A DNA stretch of 5,820 bases, from assembly GCA_005884605.1 (NCBI GenBank), contig VBBE01000138.1:1-5820 (forward strand), read 5' to 3'. The stretch comes from Candidatus Bathyarchaeota archaeon. GTDB taxonomy: Archaea > Thermoproteota > Bathyarchaeia > 40CM-2-53-6. Each line of letters starts with the position of its first letter. The stretch's first letter is position 1. This document shows, piece after piece, positions 1 to 4,173 of this stretch. A program made the position numbers and the translations under genes. The notes beneath the pieces are model-generated. The model made no database searches, was not told the DNA's origin, and saw nothing but the letters and a program-made list of their open reading frames with translations.

Positions 1-65
1 CAACGGCTGTGTACGTCGAAGAGCTCTCCCTTGAGGAGAAGAAGCAGCTCCTAGACGAATCCTAG
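1..65 (+). CDS. C-terminal end of an unidentified protein (cut by window edge)
   Basis: The third forward frame is open from the first complete codon at position 3 and stops at the TAG at 63-65. It gives a tail of 20 residues ending EEKKQLLDES. The run of Glu, Lys, Leu and Gln is typical of a charged C-terminal helix, and the other two forward frames are less protein-like. No family can be named from so short a piece. It lies about 220 bases upstream of the next gene on the same strand, so the two are probably not tightly co-transcribed. Confidence 0.5.
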   Translation, partial: TAVYVEELSLEEKKQLLDES

Positions 66-287
66 CATCGCAAGGGTCTTCTGTGAGTCGAAACAATCTC
101 TCCGAAGCCACACGGTAAACTAGAAGAACGCGAAGGTTTGTCCAATCTCAAGAAGTTACGCAAGAATGTAAGAGGACAAGTAAGACGTGATTCATCGAAG
201 AATTTACGTTAGAAATCTCTCAATCAACAATCCATCTTTTTCTCTCGGCTTGCAGATTCTTCTGCGATCATAAGGATTAAACGAGAG
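66..287. other. Intergenic region upstream of the winged-helix gene
   Basis: This stretch of 222 bases has no convincing reading frame. It must hold the promoter of the following gene if that gene is transcribed on its own, but no clear TATA box is visible; the AT-richer patch near 200-215 is only a weak candidate. At its right end GAGGTGA (285-291) is a perfect match to the core Shine-Dalgarno sequence and bears on the start of the next gene. Confidence 0.5.
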
Positions 288-291
288 GTGA
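285..291 (+). promoter_or_regulatory. Shine-Dalgarno site GAGGTGA that argues for a downstream start
   Basis: GAGGTGA matches the archaeal/bacterial anti-Shine-Dalgarno core perfectly. It overlaps the GTG at 288-290, so that GTG can hardly be the initiator. TTG at 300 sits 8 nt downstream, a normal spacing; TTG at 303 and GTG at 309 are further alternatives. Confidence 0.55.
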
Positions 292-701
292 AATTGCGGT
301 TGTTGGAAGTGAAACAGGTGCCCCGAAGAGCCGTTCGAAGACCAGCCAAGCAAAAAACCACGATATTGTTCAAAGCCGGGAACCTGCCTAGCACTCCCGA
401 GGAACTCTTTCGTCGGGTTTTCTGGAAGAGCGACTTTCTGGCGGGGGAAGCACACAGCTTTTGGAAGGAAGTCAAGAAAGCGGAACCCAGTGGTCTACCA
501 ATCCAGGCGTGGAAAGACTGGATCTCCAAACGAGGAATGAGTGTCGGACAATTCTACAATATGATTCATGGACTCGTCGGAGCGGGATTCATAGAAAAAC
601 GCGATTCCAAATGGCACATGAGTGGAGGGTTCATGCAGGAACTGGAACAGATGATGAAGGTCTATTCCTCGGAGAGCGGTTACGAAGCTAAAGTGAAATG
701 A
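288..701 (+). CDS. Winged helix-turn-helix DNA-binding protein, putative
   Basis: This 137-residue protein has a basic, poorly structured N-terminus (about residues 8-25, Arg/Lys-rich) and a C-terminal half that reads as a winged helix. The putative recognition helix spans about residues 85-100 (SVGQFYNMIHGLVGAG), followed by the wing FIEKRDSKWHMS (101-112) and an amphipathic helix with QELEQMMKVY that could mediate dimerisation. The pattern 'G.I.K....W..S..F...L..M' is typical of small archaeal winged-helix proteins. No target or ligand can be inferred. The GTG at 288 lies inside the GAGGTGA ribosome-binding site (285-291), so translation may really begin at TTG 300, 8 nt after that site, which removes four residues. 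It converges with the adenylyltransferase gene 47 bp downstream. The fold is moderately sure; the role as a transcription regulator is inferred. Confidence 0.72.
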   Translation: MKLRLLEVKQVPRRAVRRPAKQKTTILFKAGNLPSTPEELFRRVFWKSDFLAGEAHSFWKEVKKAEPSGLPIQAWKDWISKRGMSVGQFYNMIHGLVGAGFIEKRDSKWHMSGGFMQELEQMMKVYSSESGYEAKVK

Positions 702-704
702 GTC

Positions 705-746
705 TCCAATAAACTGGACCATTGACATACATCCAATAAATTGAAC
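705..746. repeat. Pair of 15-bp imperfect direct repeats between convergent genes
   Basis: TCCAATAAACTGGAC (705-719) recurs as TCCAATAAATTGAAC (732-746), with 13 of 15 bases identical and a 27-base period. The pair fills most of the 47-bp gap between the stops of the winged-helix gene and the adenylyltransferase gene. It may be a chance AT-rich duplication or part of a bidirectional termination region; neither arm has a strong T-run. Confidence 0.4.
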
Positions 747-748
747 GT

Positions 749-1345
749 TTAACGGCGAGTACTCAAGGCACGCCCTTGAAGATCGATTTCCCCCTTTCTA
801 ATTCTTGTCGTTGAGATCGGTTTTCCATTCGTAGCCTTGAGCAAGTTGACGACGAACAGATCTAACGGTTGGAGACCATTCCGCCGCCTGAGCCGGTTCA
901 ATCGACGGCCGCTCGCAACAGTACCCCTACTCACTATCAGTGCCTGCAATTTCTTTCGTCTTGCGGCGGGTCCGTAAGGCTCGCGGAGGGAGGTCACTCT
1001 TGCTCTCGTTGACCACCGCCGAGTCCTTAAGAACCGGTTCAGGTCACGAACGCGACTCGAAAACGGACGAACTTGGTGTTTCTTATGGAGGGTCGCGACA
1101 AGCCGGTCGCTGGTAACTCCGATCAAAACCGTGTCTCCGAGCTTGAAAGCCTCAGAGAGCAAGTGTCGATGGCCCGCGTGCAAGAGGTCAAAGGTTCCTC
1201 CAAGAGCCACAAGCTGGTATTTGCGGTCAGATCGGGACAAGTCCGGCAAATTGGCGAGAATTTCAAGGATAAAGCTTGGGCTACCATGGGCAATCCCTTC
1301 GGTTTTCTGGAGACTGCGAAACAGATCGCACCATATCTGTGACAT
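749..1345 (-). CDS. coaD: Archaeal-type pantetheine-phosphate adenylyltransferase
   Basis: This cytoplasmic nucleotidyltransferase of coenzyme A synthesis would convert 4'-phosphopantetheine and ATP to dephospho-CoA and pyrophosphate. The family is recognisable from GGTFD (residues 49-53), the HxGH nucleotide-binding motif HAGH (56-59), IGVTSD (75-80), PYGPA (123-127) and ISTTRIRKGEID (177-188), the last matching the ISSTRIR signature of nucleotidyltransferases. Order and spacing fit archaeal COG1019 proteins. The ATG at 1345 gives 198 residues with about 42 before the core, longer than usual for this family, and has no ribosome-binding site. TTG at 1249 (166 residues) or TTG at 1240 gives a more normal length, and a TTTATCC box at 1268-1274 would suit a leaderless transcript beginning near there. 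The position usually held by Glu-Thr (VVSxET in relatives) is Gly-Thr here, and the C-terminal half is unusually Arg-rich. The gene diverges from the membrane protein gene at 1445. Confidence 0.88.
   Translation of the reverse strand: MSQIWCDLFRSLQKTEGIAHGSPSFILEILANLPDLSRSDRKYQLVALGGTFDLLHAGHRHLLSEAFKLGDTVLIGVTSDRLVATLHKKHQVRPFSSRVRDLNRFLRTRRWSTRARVTSLREPYGPAARRKKLQALIVSRGTVASGRRLNRLRRRNGLQPLDLFVVNLLKATNGKPISTTRIRKGEIDLQGRALSTRR
1268..1274 (-). promoter_or_regulatory. Possible TATA box for a shorter adenylyltransferase transcript
   Basis: On the minus strand this reads TTTATCC, preceded by AAGC. It lies inside the long version of the reading frame, and its centre is about 23 nt upstream of TTG 1249 and 32 nt upstream of TTG 1240. 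Archaeal TATA boxes centre near -26, so it brackets a leaderless start in this region. The match to a TATA consensus is modest. Confidence 0.25.
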
Positions 1346-1444
1346 GGGTCAAAGAGGAGATGGAGGCAGTCTTGAGATCGGTATTCACTGGTACACTCAT
1401 CCTCAAATTCGCGATCGGCCCATTAGATACGTGGGGAGAGAGCA

Positions 1445-1939
1445 ATGGGTTCGAATTCCAGGTCTCTCAAAGCTCGTCACCGATTCGGTTTCTCTGGCCC
1501 ACCGACTAAAGAGAAAAAGGACAGGATTAGCACTGACGACATTCTGGCTAGCCTTACTAGGCAGGCCGAGCTCAAGCAGAAACTTGGGAAAGAGGATCAG
1601 ATCGCTCTCGAGGAGATTGCGGAAACGGAAGACCTGATTGGGTTTCAGGGATTCACTCCAGAACCCGTGTCCCCGTCTATGATGGAAAAGAAGAAGGGCT
1701 ACGGGCATCTTGCATTCGTCTTTATGCTTCTAATCGGACTGACAGTAGTTTGGCTATACAGCTCGATCTCGAAGCTGTTTGATCTGGCACTATTGAACGG
1801 AGTTCTTCAGAAATCTCGTGTTCAGTCGATTTTTGCGAATCTATCTCAATTGGGGGTAATCGCGTTGGCCGCTCTGGTTGGTGCTCTCTGGATTCGACGC
1901 AATAGACGAGGCTCAAGCTCGCGGCTCCTCTCTCTCTAA
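1445..1939 (+). CDS. Two-helix membrane protein of unknown function
   Basis: This 164-residue protein has a long hydrophilic N-terminal region (about 1-85) and two transmembrane helices near residues 87-107 (AFVFMLLIGLTVVWLY core) and 132-150 (LGVIALAALVGALW). It ends in a strongly basic tail, RRNRRGSSSR. The segment STDDILASLTRQAELKQKLGKEDQIALEEIAE (about 29-60) is rich in charged residues and could form a helix or short coiled coil. The basic residues flanking both helices suggest that N- and C-termini face the cytoplasm. ATG 1445 is chosen because a purine-rich GGGGAGAG lies just upstream (1433-1440). I recognise no family. It is divergent from the adenylyltransferase and 112 bp ahead of the rhomboid protease, which seems to have its own promoter. 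Confidence 0.7.
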   Translation: MGSNSRSLKARHRFGFSGPPTKEKKDRISTDDILASLTRQAELKQKLGKEDQIALEEIAETEDLIGFQGFTPEPVSPSMMEKKKGYGHLAFVFMLLIGLTVVWLYSSISKLFDLALLNGVLQKSRVQSIFANLSQLGVIALAALVGALWIRRNRRGSSSRLLSL

Positions 1940-2022
1940 GACCGCGGTTGTATGACGAGGCTCCTTGGATTTTGACCCAGTGGGAGAAACACCCTTAGTT
2001 GTAAGAGGCTCTTTACTGCAGG

Positions 2023-2028
2023 TTATAT
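2023..2028 (+). promoter_or_regulatory. TATA-like box for a leaderless rhomboid mRNA
   Basis: TTATAT is centred about 26 nt upstream of the GTG at 2052, the spacing expected between a TATA box and an archaeal transcription start. No Shine-Dalgarno sequence lies before that GTG, so transcript and reading frame probably begin together. Confidence 0.5.
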
Positions 2029-2051
2029 GATGGTGAAGACCGGCTTGTCTC

Positions 2052-2666
2052 GTGACCGAAAATATCCCGGCGTCCGGCAAGAAGACAACAAACCGTTACC
2101 TAACATCCCCAACTCTCATCCTTTCTCTCATACTCATCTGTGTTTACTCAGCTATTGGGTTCCTAGTGGGGGATTTTGTCAGTCCTCTCTCGACAAATTC
2201 ACCGATACTTCTATTTCTGGCCCAGTGCGATGGGCCCTTACCTATCTATCCATGGACCTTGGTGACTTCAATTTTTCTTCATGCGAGTATCATTCATATC
2301 GCGAGCAATATACTATTTCTGTTGCTCTTCGGTTTCATTCTTGAAGAGCAAGTCACGAAAGCCCGATGGATGGCGACTTTTTTTCTCACTGGTATCATGG
2401 GGAACCTGACCTTTGTGGGAGCCGATCTTACCGGATTTTTCCTCACCGGCTTCCCCAACTCTCTCTCCTTGAGTTGTGGGGTCGGCGCCTCCGGCGCAGT
2501 CTACGGTGTAATGGGGGCAGCGACTGGACTTCGAGGCGTTGTCTTGATCATCTTCATCGCTGGTTTGGACATTTTCGCTGGGGGAGGCTTCTTTGCACAT
2601 ATCGGAGGTCTGATCACGGGGCTCCTTCTACGAAAGTTCTGGAGTTCAGAGTTGAAGAGTTTCTAG
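2052..2666 (+). CDS. Rhomboid family intramembrane serine protease
   Basis: This 204-residue polytopic membrane protease would cut transmembrane substrates within the bilayer. The catalytic serine is in GASG (Ser147) and the catalytic histidine in AHIGG (His183). Before them, FLHASIIHIASN carries the HxSxxHxxxN motif, with His82 and Asn86 matching the oxyanion-hole residues of E. coli GlpG. A first hydrophobic helix (about 20-40) is followed by the loop containing PLPIYPWTLVTSIFLH, then helices near 80-98, 106-124, 145-160 and 162-176, and a last one with the histidine (180-193). All key residues are present, so it should be active. The GTG at 2052 is the first possible start, because an in-frame TGA lies at 2034-2036. 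The substrate is unknown. It stands alone, with no partner gene in the window. Confidence 0.92.
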   Translation: MTENIPASGKKTTNRYLTSPTLILSLILICVYSAIGFLVGDFVSPLSTNSPILLFLAQCDGPLPIYPWTLVTSIFLHASIIHIASNILFLLLFGFILEEQVTKARWMATFFLTGIMGNLTFVGADLTGFFLTGFPNSLSLSCGVGASGAVYGVMGAATGLRGVVLIIFIAGLDIFAGGGFFAHIGGLITGLLLRKFWSSELKSF

Positions 2667-2702
2667 TCACCGAATTTGCGGAGAAAAGCAACGCCATTCC
2701 AT

Positions 2703-2718
2703 GCTACCACGTGGTAGC
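2703..2718. repeat. Perfect 16-bp palindrome GCTACCACGTGGTAGC
   Basis: GCTACCAC and GTGGTAGC are exact reverse complements with no spacer. The right half runs into the left copy of the 17-bp direct repeat. The left half, GCTACCAC, resembles the CCA end of a tRNA. It could be a binding site for a dimeric protein, or a by-product of insertion at a tRNA-end-like target. Confidence 0.7.
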
Positions 2719-2728
2719 CCGGGGGAGA
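2712..2728. repeat. Left copy of a 17-bp direct repeat (tRNA-3'-end-like)
   Basis: TGGTAGCCCGGGGGAGA occurs here and, without mismatch, at 4033-4049, 1321 bp apart in the same orientation. Read on the minus strand it is TCTCCCCCGGGCTACCA, which looks like the end of a tRNA T-stem plus a CCGGGCT acceptor strand, discriminator A and CCA. The two copies enclose the inverted repeats and the three-gene operon, as attachment sites or target duplications would. Confidence 0.7.
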
Positions 2729-2736
2729 CCAAAGGT

Positions 2737-2763
2737 CATGAGCACGAATTTATACCACGGACT
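2737..2763 (-). repeat. Left arm of an imperfect inverted repeat, with outward TATA sequence
   Basis: The plus strand reads CATGAGCACGAATTTATAC and then CACGGACT. Its reverse complement matches 4000-4027: one mismatch in the 19-base block and about one mismatch and one gap in the rest. On the minus strand it contains TATAAATTCG, pointing leftwards out of the enclosed region. It sits 8 bp inside the left direct repeat. Confidence 0.65.
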
Positions 2764-2804
2764 TGCAAACTCCCTCCTCTTTTCTCTAAACTCAGTTCGC
2801 AAGT
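2761..2804 (-). repeat. Hairpin with 11-bp stem and pyrimidine-rich loop
   Basis: ACTTGCAAACT (2761-2771) and AGTTCGCAAGT (2794-2804) pair with one A-C mismatch on the plus strand. The mismatch becomes a G-U wobble in RNA from the minus strand, which leaves the stem fully paired in that direction. The 22-nt loop is almost all C and T. It overlaps the inner edge of the left inverted-repeat arm by three bases. Confidence 0.45.
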
Positions 2805-2966
2805 GAGACTATCCTCTAGCCATCATGGGGAAGTTGGTTTGATCATAAGCGGGACAACCGAGAACCCCCATCCGACAGTTTCCGAGGAAATACGTCGCTC
2901 CAAAGCCGAACTTGTCAGGCGTAGTCGCGGCACAAGCAGGCAGGCAGGTAATGTCACCAGTAGCGT

Positions 2967-2981
2967 CGTTACGGGGTAACG
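2967..2981. promoter_or_regulatory. Operator-like inverted repeat CGTTACGGGGTAACG
   Basis: Two perfect 6-bp arms (CGTTAC/GTAACG) flank a GGG spacer. Its centre is about 47 bp before the first possible start of the three-gene operon, close to where a promoter would lie. A dimeric regulator could bind here. A perfect 6-bp arm can also occur by chance, so confidence is low. Confidence 0.25.
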
Positions 2982-3020
2982 CATCTCTTATTGGAATAGT
3001 CGCTTTACGACCTGGGCAAG

Positions 3021-3293
3021 GTGTCCAGAGTGGACCTAGTAACGGGAGGCATAGTTCTCTTCACGATAATGGTAGCAGCAGGTATCGTCCCATTAATAAT
3101 GGCGTTGAAAGTGAAGATTCACGCCCTCAGAGTCCTTTCACTTCTACTCGGACTTTTTGCAATAGTCCATGGCTTCTACCATCTCGCCTCGGGCTTCCAA
3201 CAAGGGCTGCTGGCCGACGCAGTCTTCGAACCAGCTTCTCTAATACTCCTCATAGGACTCGGCGCCTACTATTCCAAAGTGGGAGTTGCATAG
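3021..3293 (+). CDS. Small three-helix membrane protein, possible sensor subunit
   Basis: This protein of up to 90 residues has three predicted membrane helices, about 8-28 (IVLFTIMVAAGIVPLIMA), 35-56 (ALRVLSLLLGLFAIVHGFYH) and 66-84 (FEPASLILLIGLGAYY). His50 and His54 lie four residues apart at the end of the second helix, and a further His34 stands before it, an arrangement that could bind heme or metal or serve signal sensing. GTG 3021 is the earliest start after an in-frame stop. GTG 3030 may be the true start, because AAGGTG (3018-3023) is a good ribosome-binding site 6 nt before it. The next gene begins directly after its stop. I do not recognise a named family; the sensing role is inferred from layout. 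Confidence 0.72.
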   Translation: MSRVDLVTGGIVLFTIMVAAGIVPLIMALKVKIHALRVLSLLLGLFAIVHGFYHLASGFQQGLLADAVFEPASLILLIGLGAYYSKVGVA

Positions 3294-3653
3294 TTGGCAG
3301 ACGATGCGGTCATGGCCCTATTCGAAACCTTCAACCTCCTCCTCATCCTGCTCGCCTTCGTAATATTCACTCGGCTTGCGTTCAAGGGCAAGGGCCTTGG
3401 GAACTTCCGATTCCAACTGTCCATCTTTCTCCTAATCTGGGTCATCTCCGAAATACCCCACATAGTAGAATCTGTTGGCCTCATTGCAACAACCGGTTAT
3501 GAGGACTTAGGGCTCTACCTTCACGCCCTGTCAATGGGATTCTTCGCACTATTCGTGGGTTGGAGGTCTCTCAAGTTTGTCACTCTCCATCCAACTCCTC
3601 CCACCGGGATGATATCGGTTCCAACAGAGCAACCTAAGGGGCTCAAAGGATGA
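3294..3653 (+). CDS. Small three-helix membrane protein, likely partner of the upstream protein
   Basis: This 119-residue protein has three predicted membrane helices, about 7-28 (LFETFNLLLILLAFVIF), 40-60 (FQLSIFLLIWVISEIPH) and 70-92 (DLGLYLHALSMGFFALFVGW), with a basic loop KGKGLGNFR between the first two. The C-terminal tail is hydrophilic and proline-rich. His56 (in EIPH) and His77 (in LYLH) lie in or next to membrane segments, echoing the histidines of the upstream protein. The TTG at 3294 abuts the previous stop and is preceded by GGGAG (3281-3285) at 8 nt; ATG 3312 is the fallback. The gene overlaps the next one by ATGA. Together the two membrane proteins would give six helices, like a receptor split in two. 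That is inference, and no family name is claimed. Confidence 0.72.
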   Translation: MADDAVMALFETFNLLLILLAFVIFTRLAFKGKGLGNFRFQLSIFLLIWVISEIPHIVESVGLIATTGYEDLGLYLHALSMGFFALFVGWRSLKFVTLHPTPPTGMISVPTEQPKGLKG

Positions 3654-3973
3654 ACAGCGCAAACTTTGATGATTTAGTCAGCCAGTCGGTGACGGAGGCA
3701 ATGTCCGAGATTCTCGGCACCAACACATGGAAAGCCATCAATTTCTTCTTCGACACAAAGACTGCGGCCCGCAAACCTGAAGCGTTCGCGACGCTCCTCG
3801 ACAAAATGTTCGGGCTAACCTCCAAAGTTCTTCAGAGGAAAATAGGGGAGATACTTCTCGGCAAAGTAGGTTCAGTCCAACAATCCTCGAACAACTTAGA
3901 TTTTCGGCAAAGCCTGCAGCTCGCAAAAGCGAGGTTCCCTATGCCGTCGCTTTCAGGGCAGCTGAAATCCTAA
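3650..3973 (+). CDS. NitrOD5-like cytoplasmic output-domain protein (tentative)
   Basis: This 107-residue soluble protein has no membrane segment. Residues about 8-75 follow the pattern I associate with the thaumarchaeal NitrOD5 output domain: a first helix, LVSQSVTEAMSEILG, then WKAINFFFD, then PEAFATLLDKMFGLTSKVLQRKIGEILLGKVG. In that family a short aromatic strand or helix is followed by 'F...L...FG.....L...I...L'. The match is from memory and was not checked by alignment. NitrOD-type domains occur as output modules of archaeal signalling proteins. Here the domain stands alone with a Gln/Asn-rich C-terminus (77-107). ATG 3650 overlaps the preceding stop (ATGA) and has AAGGGG 8 nt upstream, so translation is probably coupled. 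Its stop lies 26 bp before the right inverted-repeat arm, which places it at the very end of the cassette. Confidence 0.68.
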   Translation: MNSANFDDLVSQSVTEAMSEILGTNTWKAINFFFDTKTAARKPEAFATLLDKMFGLTSKVLQRKIGEILLGKVGSVQQSSNNLDFRQSLQLAKARFPMPSLSGQLKS

Positions 3974-3999
3974 GCCAATTATCAATTCCTAAAAGACAT

Positions 4000-4027
4000 A
4001 GTCCGGTCGTATAAATTCGTACTCATG
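4000..4027 (+). repeat. Right arm of the imperfect inverted repeat, with outward TATA box
   Basis: This arm starts AGTCCG and contains GTATAAATTCGTACTCATG. It pairs as an inverted copy with 2737-2763. The TATAAATT at 4010-4017 is a good archaeal TATA box that faces right, out of the enclosed region, so both arms carry outward promoter-like sequences. It lies 5 bp inside the right direct repeat. Confidence 0.65.
4010..4017 (+). promoter_or_regulatory. TATA box TATAAATT facing right
   Basis: This is the best TATA-box match in the window. A start about 26 nt beyond its centre would fall near 4040, inside the right direct repeat. No protein-coding gene begins there, so a non-coding transcript is the natural candidate product; alternatively it is a relic shared with the left arm. 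Confidence 0.45.
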
Positions 4028-4032
4028 CCAGT

Positions 4033-4049
4033 TGGTAGCCCGGGGGAGA
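4033..4049. repeat. Right copy of the 17-bp direct repeat
   Basis: It is identical to 2712-2728. Here it is followed by TTCGAGC, so the minus strand reads GCTCGAATCTCCCCCGGGCT and then ACCA, even closer to a tRNA T-loop plus acceptor 3' end. The sequence that should form the other side of the T-stem (GCGCG) does not pair with CTCCC, so this is not an intact tRNA. Confidence 0.7.
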
Positions 4050-4173
4050 TTCGAGCGCGCACTAGAGACTAACGGTACTCCGAGTCTAAACCCGACTCTG
4101 AACAGACCAAGTCTTAGCCCCAACCCTTTTTGTTGCAAAAGTGAATCAGAGGTACAGGTGCTTACCGAAGGTC
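4050..4173. other. Short non-coding stretch with weak hairpin and T-run
   Basis: No credible gene. It contains GAGTC/GACTC arms around a 7-nt TAAACCC loop (near 4081-4098) and a run of five T at 4127-4131 following CCAACCC, which could terminate a plus-strand transcript. It may encode the end of a small RNA started from the TATA box at 4010, or nothing. Confidence 0.3.
4127..4131 (+). terminator. Possible T-run terminator
   Basis: TTTTT after CCCCAACCC suits the T-rich terminators used by archaea. It is the only T-run of this kind downstream of the three-gene operon and the rightward TATA box. Confidence 0.25.

Larger units (their letters stand above)
2667..3020. other. 354-bp non-coding stretch holding the left repeat cluster and operon promoter
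   Basis: No credible gene lies here. From left to right it contains a 16-bp palindrome (2703-2718), one copy of a 17-bp direct repeat (2712-2728), an inverted repeat arm with an outward-facing TATA-like sequence (2737-2763), a hairpin (2761-2804), a short GCAGG tandem (near 2936-2949) and an operator-like inverted repeat (2967-2981). The promoter of the three-gene operon must be in its right half; CTTATT near 2987-2992 is a weak TATA candidate. Confidence 0.6.
2712..4049. mobile_element. Putative small non-autonomous cassette carrying a three-gene operon
   Basis: A 17-bp perfect direct repeat at each end encloses a roughly 27-bp imperfect inverted repeat at each end, and these enclose three plus-strand genes. 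This order (direct repeat, inverted repeat, cargo, inverted repeat, direct repeat) is that of a transposon or casposon with its target duplication, and long duplications at a tRNA 3' end are known for casposons and tRNA-directed integrases. No enzyme for movement is encoded, and the inverted repeats do not abut the direct repeats exactly, so the element would be old or mobilised in trans. Composition does not differ strikingly from the neighbours by eye. Confidence 0.4.

Noticed and set aside
1131..1637. Plus-strand reading frame of 168 codons
   Set aside because: It overlaps the adenylyltransferase on the opposite strand and the start of the membrane protein in another frame, and its composition is that of a shadow.
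2027..2344. ATG at 2027 as the start of a gene before the rhomboid
   Set aside because: This frame differs from the rhomboid frame, and the ATG sits in the TATA-like box; the protein it gives has no recognisable features.
2936..2949. GCAGG-type short tandem (GCAGGCAGGCAGG)
   Set aside because: Only three units of four bases; too short to be called a functional repeat. No CRISPR-like array exists in the window.
2912..3502. Plus-strand reading frame of 196 codons across the sensor operon
   Set aside because: It is out of frame with the two membrane proteins, rich in Arg/Ser/Pro, and lacks any fold signal; the membrane-protein frames have clear helices and ribosome-binding sites.
2712..4049. 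A complete casposon or transposon
   Set aside because: There is no Cas1, DNA polymerase, transposase or recombinase between the repeats, so only a non-autonomous element can be proposed.
4033..4110. An intact tRNA gene on the minus strand ending in CCA
   Set aside because: The acceptor and T-loop look right, but the two sides of the T-stem do not pair, no proper anticodon loop with U33 is found, and no 5' acceptor strand is present at the right distance.
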